From Alicyclobacillus tolerans (GTDB taxonomy: Bacteria > Bacillota > Bacilli > Alicyclobacillales > Alicyclobacillaceae): DNA of 64,000 nt. The stretch is taken from positions 248,001 to 312,000 of the forward strand of contig NZ_JAJFNK010000001.1 in the NCBI RefSeq assembly GCF_021739485.1, in the 5' to 3' direction. A program made the position numbers and the translations under genes. Shown here one piece after another: positions 43,757 through 52,016 of the stretch. The first letter of the stretch is position 1. Each line of letters begins with the position of its first letter. Under the pieces are notes generated by a model. The model searched no databases. It saw only the letters and a list, made by a program, of their open reading frames with translations, and had not been told where the DNA came from.

Positions 43757-44188
43757 TTATTGCAGTAAATCTGCTGCAGGACTTAGCCAATCGTGAAGTT
43801 CCTTGGAGCGGATTTGATAAATGGTTGTTTTCGTTCCCTTTTCGCGAACAACCTCGACTTCCCCGTTGTAGGGATACAAGCGGTAGGTTTGTCTCGGGGC
43901 TTTTACAGGCGATTTGAGCTCTATGATAAGTTCTACCGTGGAGTGAATCGGCTCTCGTGGTTTTTTCTGAATAAAAGCGGCTCGATTAAATGCCTCGACA
44001 ATCCACTCAGTTTCAGAGTCCGTCAACGGCTTTTCCTGCGTGTGAACGCTGTTCACCTGGCCCAAATGTATCGGTTGGTGCGTTGCGAATTTTTCGCCAA
44101 TTCGCTTTAAGATAAACGTCGGAAGTGCAAACAGAAACGCCAACAGTAATGCGAAAATGTGCCAGAACCAGATTTCTGTATTCGACAA
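43757..44188 (-). CDS. YfmQ-like membrane-anchored protein
   Basis: 143 aa: N-terminal membrane helix (about 6-27), then a soluble domain with EWIVEAFNRAAFIQKK, TYRLYPYNGEVEVV and TTIYQIRSKELHDWL, recalling B. subtilis YfmQ, of unknown function. TTG start with GAAGTGAG upstream. The flanking gaps 43522-43756 and 44189-44468 show only short imperfect inverted repeats. Confidence 0.7.
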   Translation of the reverse strand: MSNTEIWFWHIFALLLAFLFALPTFILKRIGEKFATHQPIHLGQVNSVHTQEKPLTDSETEWIVEAFNRAAFIQKKPREPIHSTVELIIELKSPVKAPRQTYRLYPYNGEVEVVREKGTKTTIYQIRSKELHDWLSPAADLLQ

Positions 44189-44468
44189 GTCGTCTCACTT
44201 CTCTCATGAATGTGTTCCACTAGGGATGTGGGTGTATGTTTAGACAGACGCCCAATGGGCAATCTTAATTAACATGATAGGGTCCTATCCTCATATCGCC
44301 CTTGGCGGGCTGATTCAAAAAGCATTTGCTAGATGAGTCGCTCGGACTAAGTAAAGATAGTCTGCAAAGAACTACTGGAGAACGGCTTAGTTTTCCTAAA
44401 ATTACACTATATCAATTCACAACAATTGAGCAATAGTGGAAACGATGTAATCCAGGATGGTGACTGAC

Positions 44469-44651
44469 ATGGAACAATTGTTTATTGTATGGTATTCAGC
44501 CTTAGGGAAAAAATTTGAAGGTTGGCTTCCCAGCGAGGCGATGACAAGAAAAGAAGCAGAGAATTTCGCCGCGAACATGCAAATTGATGGCTACCAGACC
44601 GTAATTCACCCTCGCCATAGAGTAAGTCGCATGGAGGTTGTCGAGGGTTAA
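44469..44651 (+). CDS. Small hypothetical protein
   Basis: 60 aa: MEQLFIVWYSALGKKFEGWL then a helix with charged residues (AMTRKEAENFAANMQ) and DGYQTVIHPRHRVSRMEV. Looks like a compact beta-alpha-beta fold. ATG 44469 has GGATGGTG upstream. Followed by a terminator. Not recognised. Confidence 0.7.
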   Translation: MEQLFIVWYSALGKKFEGWLPSEAMTRKEAENFAANMQIDGYQTVIHPRHRVSRMEVVEG

Positions 44652-44674
44652 AACGCATTCGACAACACACCTTT

Positions 44675-44703
44675 AAGGCGGCCCTTCGCGGGTCGCCTTT
44701 TTG
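44675..44703 (+). terminator. Rho-independent terminator
   Basis: AAGGCGGCCC (44675-44684) pairs with GGGTCGCCTT (44690-44699), one G-T, then Ts. Confidence 0.85.
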
Positions 44704-44826
44704 CCCGGTGCCTTCAGATTGCCAGTCTTCCCGAAGCCTCGCATGGCGGGTTGAAAACGTGAGTTATGATAGAGACTGTCGGAGCGTAGGATTGTGCTGG
44801 CATACACTTTAACTGGGGGACATCGG

Positions 44827-45735
44827 ATGAAGCGCGGCATACCATTGTTAATCTTAGCCACTTTGTTTTGGAGCGGGAACTACATTGCTGGGCGCTTCTT
44901 AGCGCACTCCATGCCGCCTCTGATCTTAAACGGAGTACGGTGGGTGATTTCTGCGGCTCTGTTGTGGCTCATTCTAAAAGCAAGGGGACGACGTTTACCG
45001 CTTCGAAAGTTTTGGCGCGAATTTCTGATTATGGGATTCACCGGGATGTTTGTCTTCTCAGGGCTTACGTACGAGGGATTGCGGTATGTTCCTGCAGCCC
45101 AAGCGGGCATGATCTCTGCAGCGATTCCTGTGGCCATCCTCGTGCTCGGGGTGTTTGTGATTCGAGACCATCCGTCGTGGATTGGCTGGACAGGGGCGCT
45201 GTTGTCCTTTGTTGGCGTGGTGATTTTGATTGGTTCGGGCAAAACGACGGCTCATTCTTTTGCACTTGGAGGAGACTCGGCACTCGTCGCAGCCGCTGTT
45301 TCCTGGGGGTTGTACACCGTCTTAGGAAAGAAGTACAGCCGTTACATCGACCCTTTAACACTTACAGCAGGGGCAGCGGTGTACGGGGCCATACCCAGCG
45401 TGGGGGCGGCCCTTTGGACTTTGCCGAATCTAACCATCCACATGAATGCCGTCGCGTGGCTTAGCTTGTTGTATGTCAGTACGGGGGCTTCCGTCGTGGC
45501 ATACATGGTTTGGACGACGGGGGTTCACTGGACTGGACCGAGCCGCTCTGCCCCGTACATGAATCTTCTGCCGATTTGGACAGTTGTCCTCGGAGTGCTT
45601 GTGCTCCACGAGAAGGTGGGGGTGAACGACTGGCTCGGAGGAGCCATCACGGTACTGGGGGCGGTCTTAGCCAGCTTTCCCTCTGGGGGACCCAAAAGCA
45701 TGAATCGCAAAGCACATGGGGACGTTACAGGATGA
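44827..45735 (+). CDS. EamA/DMT family transporter
   Basis: 302 aa with ten helices in two EamA repeats (ILATLFWSGNYIAGRFLAHS..., then GDSALVAAAVSWGLYTVLGKK). Such transporters export amino acids or metabolites; substrate unknown. ATG 44827 has GGGGGA six bases upstream; earlier TTG starts lack one. A 42-aa gene follows at 24 bases. Confidence 0.9.
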   Translation: MKRGIPLLILATLFWSGNYIAGRFLAHSMPPLILNGVRWVISAALLWLILKARGRRLPLRKFWREFLIMGFTGMFVFSGLTYEGLRYVPAAQAGMISAAIPVAILVLGVFVIRDHPSWIGWTGALLSFVGVVILIGSGKTTAHSFALGGDSALVAAAVSWGLYTVLGKKYSRYIDPLTLTAGAAVYGAIPSVGAALWTLPNLTIHMNAVAWLSLLYVSTGASVVAYMVWTTGVHWTGPSRSAPYMNLLPIWTVVLGVLVLHEKVGVNDWLGGAITVLGAVLASFPSGGPKSMNRKAHGDVTG

Positions 45736-45759
45736 TGCTCAAAGCCGAGGAGGGTGAAC

Positions 45760-45888
45760 ATGACAAGGAAAAAAGAACCCGTGCGAAACGACGCCAATCA
45801 GACTTTGCCGCAGCGCAACCTAAATGAAATGTCGGCCGGAGAGCGCAATCAGCAGAAAAAACGCAGGTCCGGCAAAACCATGCCGTGA
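45760..45888 (+). CDS. Small basic protein, possible minor SASP (SspO/SspP-like)
   Basis: 42 aa: MTRKKEPVRNDANQTLPQRN, then MSAGERNQQKKRRSGKTMP. Very rich in Lys, Arg, Asn and Gln and without hydrophobic segments, like the minor acid-soluble spore proteins SspK/N/O/P. ATG with GAGGAGGGTG a few bases upstream. The similarity is of composition and size, not a firm family match. It sits just before an SASP gene on the other strand. Confidence 0.55.
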   Translation: MTRKKEPVRNDANQTLPQRNLNEMSAGERNQQKKRRSGKTMP

Positions 45889-45905
45889 CGCGACGAGCAA
45901 GTCGA

Positions 45906-45932
45906 AAGTCCCCCTGGGCCGCAGGGGGACTT
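45906..45932. terminator. Terminator between convergent genes
   Basis: AAGTCCCCCTG (45906-45916) pairs perfectly with CAGGGGGACTT (45922-45932); 11-bp stem, 5-base loop, short T runs. Confidence 0.7.
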
Positions 45933-45987
45933 CGTCAAAACATATCTTAAGGTGTGTGAAATTGTAACGTGGACGTTGCAAAAATGA

Positions 45988-46203
45988 TTACTGACGGCCG
46001 CTCAGCTGCTGTTCGGCTAATGCGACCAATTTGCGGGTGATGTTGCCGCCAATTGCCCCTGTATCGCGAGTCATCATGGTTCCCCAATAGCCGTCTTGCG
46101 GAACTTGAATACCCAATTCTTGTGCCACCTCATATTTGAGTTGGTCCAGTGCACGAAGTGCTTGTGGGACTACCGGTACGTTACGCTTTTGACCATTTGC
46201 CAT
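45988..46203 (-). CDS. Alpha/beta-type small acid-soluble spore protein (SASP)
   Basis: 71 aa. LDQLKYEVAQELGIQ contains the germination-protease cleavage region, and GYWGTMMTRDTGAIGGNITRKLVALAEQ is the conserved DNA-binding helix block. It coats and protects spore DNA and is degraded at germination. ATG with AAGGAGG upstream. A candidate sigma-G promoter (ACATG, 17 bases, CACAATA, read on the minus strand between 46261 and 46233) lies in the right place. Confidence 0.95.
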   Translation of the reverse strand: MANGQKRNVPVVPQALRALDQLKYEVAQELGIQVPQDGYWGTMMTRDTGAIGGNITRKLVALAEQQLSGRQ

Positions 46204-46232
46204 GATACTTCCTCCTTAGAAAGGGATAGGTG

Positions 46233-46261
46233 TATTGTGTCCTAGTCGACCAAAAGCATGT
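46233..46261 (-). promoter_or_regulatory. Candidate sigma-G promoter of the SASP gene
   Basis: On the minus strand ACATG (46257-46261) and CACAATA (46233-46239) are 17 bases apart, close to forespore sigma-G consensus elements. Short weak motifs; inferred because the gene is a SASP. Confidence 0.35.
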
Positions 46262-46352
46262 ACCTATCGAAAAAATTTTATAAGGCCCCCATAAGGAAAC
46301 ACCGGCTCATACAAACAGACCATAAAACGTCACAGGTTACACACATTTTATT

Positions 46353-46382
46353 TTGGAGAACTGGTCCGAACTATAGTATATT
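46353..46382 (+). promoter_or_regulatory. Promoter of the ccm operon
   Basis: TTGGAG (46353-46358), 18-base spacer, TATATT (46377-46382). The leader contains a small hairpin GTAGG/CCTAC near 46396-46413 before the ccmH-like start. Confidence 0.6.
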
Positions 46383-46459
46383 TGTCGTTAAAAGGTAGGT
46401 CTTACGGCCTACATGCTCTTATATTGTGTCGTTTTTTGAAACGAAGAGAGGTGCCGGAT

Positions 46460-47005
46460 GTGCGTGGGAAAAGGGCGACGTATGTTGTAGGACTATTGGT
46501 TGCGCTGATCCTTATCGCGGGTACGGCGGTCGGCATTGTCGGCCGATCGGCCAACACAGGACAAACCTCGGTCCAACGGGAGGTCTTGTCGATCACATCG
46601 GACCTGCGCGCTCCTGGAGATCCTTCCACTGTGGCACAATCGTCTTTGGGGTTAGCTTTGAACATGAAATACCAGGTTCAACAGTACGTGGACCAAGGTA
46701 TGACCAAAGACCAGGTATTGCAGTTGATGGTGCGGCAATACGGGCCGAATGTGTTGGCTGCGCCGCGTTTCCAGGGCTTCGGTCGGTTCGCTTGGGCCAT
46801 CCCTTGGCTCGCTGTGATTGCGATTTTTGCCGGGGTTGCGTTTTTTTTGCGCAGGATCGCGATACGGCAGGGTACTCTTACTGCGGCCTCGTCGGGCCTG
46901 ACGTCGAACGGTTCCGAGGTGCTGCCGGACAGAGATGCAACAGGCTCTGAACGGCGAGAATCAAACACCCAACACATTGAAGAACGCTTGCGTGACTACC
47001 TATGA
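46460..47005 (+). CDS. ccmH: CcmH-like protein lacking the CxxC motif
   Basis: 181 aa: N-terminal membrane helix (about 8-28), a soluble helical part and a second membrane helix, then a polar tail. QYVDQGMTKDQVLQLMVRQY followed by GPNVLAAPRFQGFGRFAWAIPW matches the CcmH core, which normally follows LRCxxC. Here that site reads LRAPGDP (residues 49-55), with no Cys anywhere nearby, so thiol-disulfide exchange with apocytochrome is impossible. GTG 46460 has AGAGAGGTG about six bases upstream. First gene of the ccm operon. Confidence 0.8.
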   Translation: MRGKRATYVVGLLVALILIAGTAVGIVGRSANTGQTSVQREVLSITSDLRAPGDPSTVAQSSLGLALNMKYQVQQYVDQGMTKDQVLQLMVRQYGPNVLAAPRFQGFGRFAWAIPWLAVIAIFAGVAFFLRRIAIRQGTLTAASSGLTSNGSEVLPDRDATGSERRESNTQHIEERLRDYL

Positions 47006-47107
47006 TTTGACTCCACTCGTTCGAACGAACGGTAGGTGAGTTCGGAATTAGAGGTCTTTGGAACGGCTTTCGCGGTCCGCATTTGAACTACAGAGGGAGC
47101 GATAGAC

Positions 47108-47530
47108 ATGACTTCCACGCGTACTAAGCTCATCGTGGCATTATTAGTGGTTATGGGAACAATTGGAGTTTTGATTCGCACGGCTGTAACCCATGCATCG
47201 ACTTTTTACGTGACCGTTAGCGAACTGTACCAAGAAGGGGCACAAGCTGTCCATCAACAAACAACGGTCAGCGGCAACTTAGTCGGCTCGACGATTAATT
47301 ACAATCCGGACAAGAGCCTCTTGCAGTTTTCTTTGCAAGACACAGCAGGCGGCCGCCAGTTGCCTGTGGTTTTTCACGGAACCAAACCGGATGATTTCTC
47401 GAACGGCTGGCCTGTCATTGTCACCGGAACCATGAACTCTGACGGGACCTTTGAAGCCAGCAAGTTGCTCATCAAGTGTCCTTCCAAGTACAGCGCCGCA
47501 AAGCAAAAAACCTATACGGCTGCGCAGTGA
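47108..47530 (+). CDS. ccmE: CcmE haem chaperone, CxxxY variant
   Basis: 140 aa: membrane anchor (about 8-25) and an OB-fold (TFYVTVSELYQEGAQAV, TTVSGNLVGSTI, LQFSLQDTAG, LPVVFHGTKPDDFSNGWPVIV, GTFEASKLLIKC). The haem-attachment site, usually His-x3-Tyr, is KCPSKY: Cys124 and Tyr128. Cys-type CcmE proteins are known in archaea and Desulfovibrio, in systems without a normal CcmH. ATG start; 102 bases after the ccmH-like gene. Confidence 0.92.
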   Translation: MTSTRTKLIVALLVVMGTIGVLIRTAVTHASTFYVTVSELYQEGAQAVHQQTTVSGNLVGSTINYNPDKSLLQFSLQDTAGGRQLPVVFHGTKPDDFSNGWPVIVTGTMNSDGTFEASKLLIKCPSKYSAAKQKTYTAAQ

Positions 47531-47610
47531 TTCTTGTCACTGGATAAGGAGGCATTTCTGGGCTCGACGGGGAATCTGTCGAGTTCTTGTAGTAGTCAGG
47601 AGGGTCCGGA

Positions 47611-49827
47611 GTGCTCATCGGTAGTGTCGGAAATATTGCGGTTCGATTGCTGTTTGCTGTTTCCGTTTTGAGTCTTGCCGTTCACGGCACGGCCATCTGG
47701 AAAAAGACCTCTGGCTGGCGTAAGTTCAGCCGGTTTTCGATGCTTGGCCAGTTTGTGCTTGCTGCTCTGGCATCACTGGCGCTGATTTGGCTGCTTGTAG
47801 ATGGGAATTTTTGGTACAGTTATGTGGTGGACTATACCAGTGCCGGACTGCCCCTGATCTATCGGATCGCAGCGTTCTGGGGGGGGGATGCGGGTTCTTT
47901 GCTGTTTTGGACCCTGGTTCTAACGCTGTACGGAATGGTTGTCGCCTTTTCGAGGCACGAAGACAGTGAGCGCATGCTGCCGATTGTGTCCTTGTTGGTG
48001 ACCGGAGTGACGGTATTTTACATGACCTTATTGAATGTAGCTGCAAATCCGTTCGTGCGTTTGCCCCAGCCCGCCGCCATGGGGAACGGTCTCAATCCTC
48101 TGTTGCAAAACCCAGGCATGACGGTTCATCCGGTAAACGTCTACTTGGGCTTCGTTGGCTTTACCATCCCCTTTGCGTACGCGATGACAGGCTTGTTGCT
48201 CAAAAAGACCGATGCCACGTGGCTCAAGGTGACGCGCCGTTGGACGCTGATTTCCTGGCTGTTTTTGAGCATCGGGATCGTTTATGGCGCCCATTGGTCG
48301 TACGAGGAGCTGGGTTGGGGTGGTTATTGGGCCTGGGATCCGGTGGAAAACGCTTCTTTGCTGCCTTGGTTGACCGCCACCGCCTTTTTACATTCCGCGA
48401 TTGTTCAGGAACGCAGAGGAATGTTGAAGGGGTGGAACGTCATTTTGGTGACTCTGACGTACGTTTTGACGTTGCTGGGAACCTTTTTGACTCGCAGCGG
48501 GGTGCTTTGGAGTATACACGCATTCGCCAACGGATTGCTAGGGTCGTATTACATGGTCTTTATGTCTATCGTACTTATTTTCTCGGTTACGGTCATTATT
48601 TTGCGCTGGCCGACGCTTAAGGCGGAACGAAAGTTTGACGCTGTCATTTCGAAAGAAAGCAGCTTCATGCTCAATAACGTATTGTTTTTGGGAGTGACTT
48701 TTGCGGTCGTATGGGGAACCTTGCTCCCCTTGATTTCTGAGGCCTTGACCGGTCAGAAGATGATGGTTTCCGCCCCTTTCTACAATGAGGTGAGTTTGCC
48801 TTTGGCGGTATGCATCATGGTGCTGATGGGAATTGGCCCTGTCGTCGCATGGAGAAAGGCTTCGATGAAAAGCGTGGTCGTTTCCGTCGTCTATCCTTTG
48901 GCGGCGGCTGTTGGAATTGGTTTGGTCATTGCTGTCTTGTTAAAATCGGCGTATCAGGTTTCTTCCACTTTGTCGACGGCAGCCATCATTGCGGCCGTGT
49001 TTGTCACGATTACAGTGGTCATGGAATTTTATCGTTCGGTCAGAGCCCGCGTCGTTTTGACAGGGGAAAACTGGATGGCTTCTGTGTCGCGCCTTGTCAG
49101 CAAAAACCGCCGCCGTTACGGAGGGTACGTAGTCCATCTCGCGCTCGCCGTCATGGCGGTGGGCATTGCCGGTTCGGGAGCTTATCACATCAGTGTGCAA
49201 AAGGCCATGTCAGTGGGCGACAGCGTTCAGATTGGCGGTTACCAAGCAAAGTTTGTGGGTACAGGTGTCAATACCTCAGCAGATGGAACGACGCGCGACT
49301 TATATGGGAATCTCGTCATTAGCAGAAACCACCACAACATCGGCGTACTGAGGCCGTCTGCTACTTTTTACGCCAATGGGAATTCACCTACGACAAACGT
49401 CGCGCTGTATACGCGGCCTTTGCGGGACTTGTACGTCGTTATGATTGGTACGCAGGGTGGAAATCAGGCCATTTTTGACTTTCACATTAATCCGCTGGTG
49501 CAGTTTATTTGGTATGGCGGTTATTTGTTTATCGTGGGGACGATGGTCAGTTTGTGGCCGGAGTCGTTCCGGCGTCGCAAGGCTCAATTGGATGCGGCAC
49601 TGTTGACGGCCGACAGCTATTATGCAGACTTAGCAGAGTTAGAGTACGATTACCAGATGGGGAAACTGCAGCAAGACGAGTACGAAGTAAATAAGCAAGA
49701 ACTGCTGGGACGCGTTCGGAGCGTAGAAGACGAACTCAAGAAACTTCGAGCCGAATTGGAACGGGAAGTCGCTGCTGAAGTGGCACGAGTTCGTACCCTC
49801 AAACACGCCGGAGGAGGGCCTGTATGA
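47611..49827 (+). CDS. ccmF: CcmF cytochrome c haem lyase with added C-terminal tail
   Basis: 738 aa, about 14 membrane helices. The haem-handling WWD domain is WGGYWAWDPVENASLLPWL (about 236-254), with flanking conserved His residues (HPVN at 173, H261, H303). After the last helix an 85-residue cytoplasmic tail follows with DLAELEYDYQMGKLQQDEYE and a coiled coil; the motif resembles the short CcmI/c-type-biogenesis helical motif. GTG start with CAGGAGGG six bases upstream; overlaps the next gene by four bases (ATGA). Confidence 0.95.
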   Translation: MLIGSVGNIAVRLLFAVSVLSLAVHGTAIWKKTSGWRKFSRFSMLGQFVLAALASLALIWLLVDGNFWYSYVVDYTSAGLPLIYRIAAFWGGDAGSLLFWTLVLTLYGMVVAFSRHEDSERMLPIVSLLVTGVTVFYMTLLNVAANPFVRLPQPAAMGNGLNPLLQNPGMTVHPVNVYLGFVGFTIPFAYAMTGLLLKKTDATWLKVTRRWTLISWLFLSIGIVYGAHWSYEELGWGGYWAWDPVENASLLPWLTATAFLHSAIVQERRGMLKGWNVILVTLTYVLTLLGTFLTRSGVLWSIHAFANGLLGSYYMVFMSIVLIFSVTVIILRWPTLKAERKFDAVISKESSFMLNNVLFLGVTFAVVWGTLLPLISEALTGQKMMVSAPFYNEVSLPLAVCIMVLMGIGPVVAWRKASMKSVVVSVVYPLAAAVGIGLVIAVLLKSAYQVSSTLSTAAIIAAVFVTITVVMEFYRSVRARVVLTGENWMASVSRLVSKNRRRYGGYVVHLALAVMAVGIAGSGAYHISVQKAMSVGDSVQIGGYQAKFVGTGVNTSADGTTRDLYGNLVISRNHHNIGVLRPSATFYANGNSPTTNVALYTRPLRDLYVVMIGTQGGNQAIFDFHINPLVQFIWYGGYLFIVGTMVSLWPESFRRRKAQLDAALLTADSYYADLAELEYDYQMGKLQQDEYEVNKQELLGRVRSVEDELKKLRAELEREVAAEVARVRTLKHAGGGPV

Positions 49828-50711
49828 GAAGGGCCTTAAGAACAATTGCCGGAGTGCTGTCGTTGTTGACAATGTGGTTTGCGGGTGCATTGACGGGAAG
49901 TGTACAAGCCCAGACCACATTAGTGGTGCCGCAAGAACAAGTGTTATTTATGCCCGTGCAGGGAAACGCGTTTAATGTCATACAGGTAGTCTCGGTAAAA
50001 AACAATTCCAATGCCGCGCAAAACATCGAGATCGCCATCCCCGCGGGTGCGACAAAGTTGGCCGTGCAAGGGGATACCCACACGGCGTCGCACGTGCACG
50101 GACAAAATGTCGTGTTGCCGAACTGGGCCAAACCCAGCACCATAACTGCGGTGACCTTGACCTACACCTTGCCGTTTAACTCGCAAACTGGGGTGCAATT
50201 CACGTTGCACAGCGTCTATCCGGTGTACACTGCCCGGTTGTTTTTGCCGATTGGCGATAGTGCTTTATCCGCGCCAGGCATTATGCCGAATACCCAGACC
50301 GTGACAATCTCCGGTACGTCGTTTCGCGTCTTTACGCGCCCTGGAATCCAAGCAGGCGACAACTGGCCGATGAGCCTCACGTTGCTGCCTTCTACCACCA
50401 GCCCTGATGCTGTCAAGGGGCTGCCGTCCATCGGGATGGACAACAGCAGCGCGGGCAACACCTTGCAGGCTTTGGGAAACTTGTTGGTGGCAGCGTTGGT
50501 GCTGGTGATTGGCCTTATCAGCATTCGTTCGACCCAGTGGGGGAAATCAGCCCGCAAGCCCGTCTCGCAGGAAGAAGCGCTGTATCACGCATGGGAGACA
50601 ACCGAGCAGCAGTACAGACAAGGCGTACTGGACAAGGAAGAGTTTGAGGCGCGTCGCGAACGGTTTAAGGGTAAACTCGTGGAGTTGAAAACAGCAGGGG
50701 ACAAGGGGTAA
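49824..50711 (+). CDS. Exported membrane-anchored protein of the ccm operon, unknown function
   Basis: 295 aa: signal peptide (1-29, VQA cleavage), a beta-rich external domain (30-210) with several HxH pairs (THTASHVHG, 85-92), one membrane helix (about 217-235) and a cytoplasmic tail. The tail (EQQYRQGVLDKEEFEARRER, 261-280) echoes the CcmF tail (YDYQMGKLQQDEYEVNKQEL). Its place between ccmF and ccmA suggests a CcmI-like or CcmH-replacing role. Overlaps ccmF by ATGA. Confidence 0.8.
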   Translation: MRRALRTIAGVLSLLTMWFAGALTGSVQAQTTLVVPQEQVLFMPVQGNAFNVIQVVSVKNNSNAAQNIEIAIPAGATKLAVQGDTHTASHVHGQNVVLPNWAKPSTITAVTLTYTLPFNSQTGVQFTLHSVYPVYTARLFLPIGDSALSAPGIMPNTQTVTISGTSFRVFTRPGIQAGDNWPMSLTLLPSTTSPDAVKGLPSIGMDNSSAGNTLQALGNLLVAALVLVIGLISIRSTQWGKSARKPVSQEEALYHAWETTEQQYRQGVLDKEEFEARRERFKGKLVELKTAGDKG

Positions 50712-50716
50712 TCGGA

Positions 50717-51343
50717 TTGCTGTCTCTGGAATTCGTAGCTAAGGAATACAACTTACAACCGGTTTTGGACGACATTAACTTGAGCCTTGCGAAAGGCGAA
50801 AGCTACAGTTTGACGGCACCCAACGGAAGCGGCAAGACGACCCTGCTGCAGATCATGGCCGGTTTGACCCAACCCACCCGCGGGCGCGTGTTATGGGACA
50901 ACCAACCGTTTCGCGTGAAGATGCGGGGACGTATCGGTGTGGTGCTGCAACAGACCTTTTTATACGGCGACTTGACTGGGACGGAGAATTTGTCTTTTTA
51001 CGCTTCGTTGTACGGAATGAAAAAGCCAAAGCAAACAGCGGATGAATGGGTCAAGACTGTCGGCTTGCAGGACGCATCTGACGTCAAGGTCAAGGAGTAC
51101 TCTAAAGGAATGAAACAGCGTTTGTCTTTCGCGCGTGCGTTGCTTCATCAGCCAGAGTTGCTTTTGCTGGATGAACCGTTTGACGGTCTCGATGCGAAGG
51201 GCTCCACCTTGTTCAAGGAGCTTCTGGCCGAGGTCGTCCGCAGCGGTTCCACCGTTTTTTTGGTGACTCACCAAGGGGAAGATGCCGCACAAATGCAGCA
51301 CCGTTTGAGTTTGCGCTATGGACGGTTGGTGGCCGCCGGATGA
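50717..51343 (+). CDS. ccmA: CcmA, ABC transporter ATPase of haem maturation
   Basis: 208 aa. Walker A APNGSGKTTLLQ, signature YSKGMKQRLSFARA, Walker B LLLLDEPFDGLD, and switch His in VTHQGED. It powers release of haem-loaded CcmE with CcmB, CcmC and CcmD. TTG start, with GGGG six to nine bases upstream, five bases after the previous stop; overlaps ccmB by four bases. Confidence 0.93.
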   Translation: MLSLEFVAKEYNLQPVLDDINLSLAKGESYSLTAPNGSGKTTLLQIMAGLTQPTRGRVLWDNQPFRVKMRGRIGVVLQQTFLYGDLTGTENLSFYASLYGMKKPKQTADEWVKTVGLQDASDVKVKEYSKGMKQRLSFARALLHQPELLLLDEPFDGLDAKGSTLFKELLAEVVRSGSTVFLVTHQGEDAAQMQHRLSLRYGRLVAAG

Positions 51344-52014
51344 ACTCGTTGAGGGTGTTTCGGATGTTGGTCTGGAAGGATTTAAAAACGGAACTCCGGG
51401 GCGGACTGTTTGTCTTTTCGAGCATCTCCTTTGGAATCCTGCTTCTAGTGATTATTGGAATGGCGTTGGACGCGGCCGGGAATTTGCCGGTCGAGTGGAG
51501 TTCTGGCTTACTGTGGATGAGTTTGTTTTTTACCACGGCATTGAGCATGACTCGCCATGACTTCAAGGAGAGGGAATACGGGGGCTGGCTCGGTGTTTTG
51601 CTGGCGCCAGTGGACCGCAGCGTCGTCTTTTACGCAAAGTGGTTGACGACATGTCTGTTTGTCCTGGTTTCTGAGCTGGCGATGGTTACGGCCTTTTTTG
51701 TCATTCTTGATGCCAAGCCTCCGGTGTTATTGGCGAGGTTTGTCTTGGTGATGCTTGGCGGCACCGTCGGCCTGACCGGGGTCGGCACGTTTATGGCGAC
51801 GTTGGCGGCAAACAGTTCACTTCGCGACGTGCTGGTTCCGCTCCTTTTGTTTCCGTTGACGATCCCATTGTTCTTGGCCCTTATTCGCTTGACGGTTTTT
51901 ACGATTTCTCCGGGCTTGGAACACCCGTTCGTTTGGGTCGAAATTTTAATGGGTTATATCCTGGTGTTTTCATTTCTTCCTTGGCTGTTGTACGAGACCT
52001 TGATGGAGGTGTAG
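51340..52014 (+). CDS. ccmB: CcmB membrane subunit
   Basis: 224 aa with six helices. Starts LRVFRMLVWKDLKTELRGG and contains ALSMTRHDFKEREYGGWLGVLLAPVDRS, both typical of CcmB, which forms the permease of the CcmAB exporter. ATGA overlap with ccmA; ccmC follows two bases after the stop. Confidence 0.93.
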   Translation: MNSLRVFRMLVWKDLKTELRGGLFVFSSISFGILLLVIIGMALDAAGNLPVEWSSGLLWMSLFFTTALSMTRHDFKEREYGGWLGVLLAPVDRSVVFYAKWLTTCLFVLVSELAMVTAFFVILDAKPPVLLARFVLVMLGGTVGLTGVGTFMATLAANSSLRDVLVPLLLFPLTIPLFLALIRLTVFTISPGLEHPFVWVEILMGYILVFSFLPWLLYETLMEV

Positions 52015-52016
52015 CA

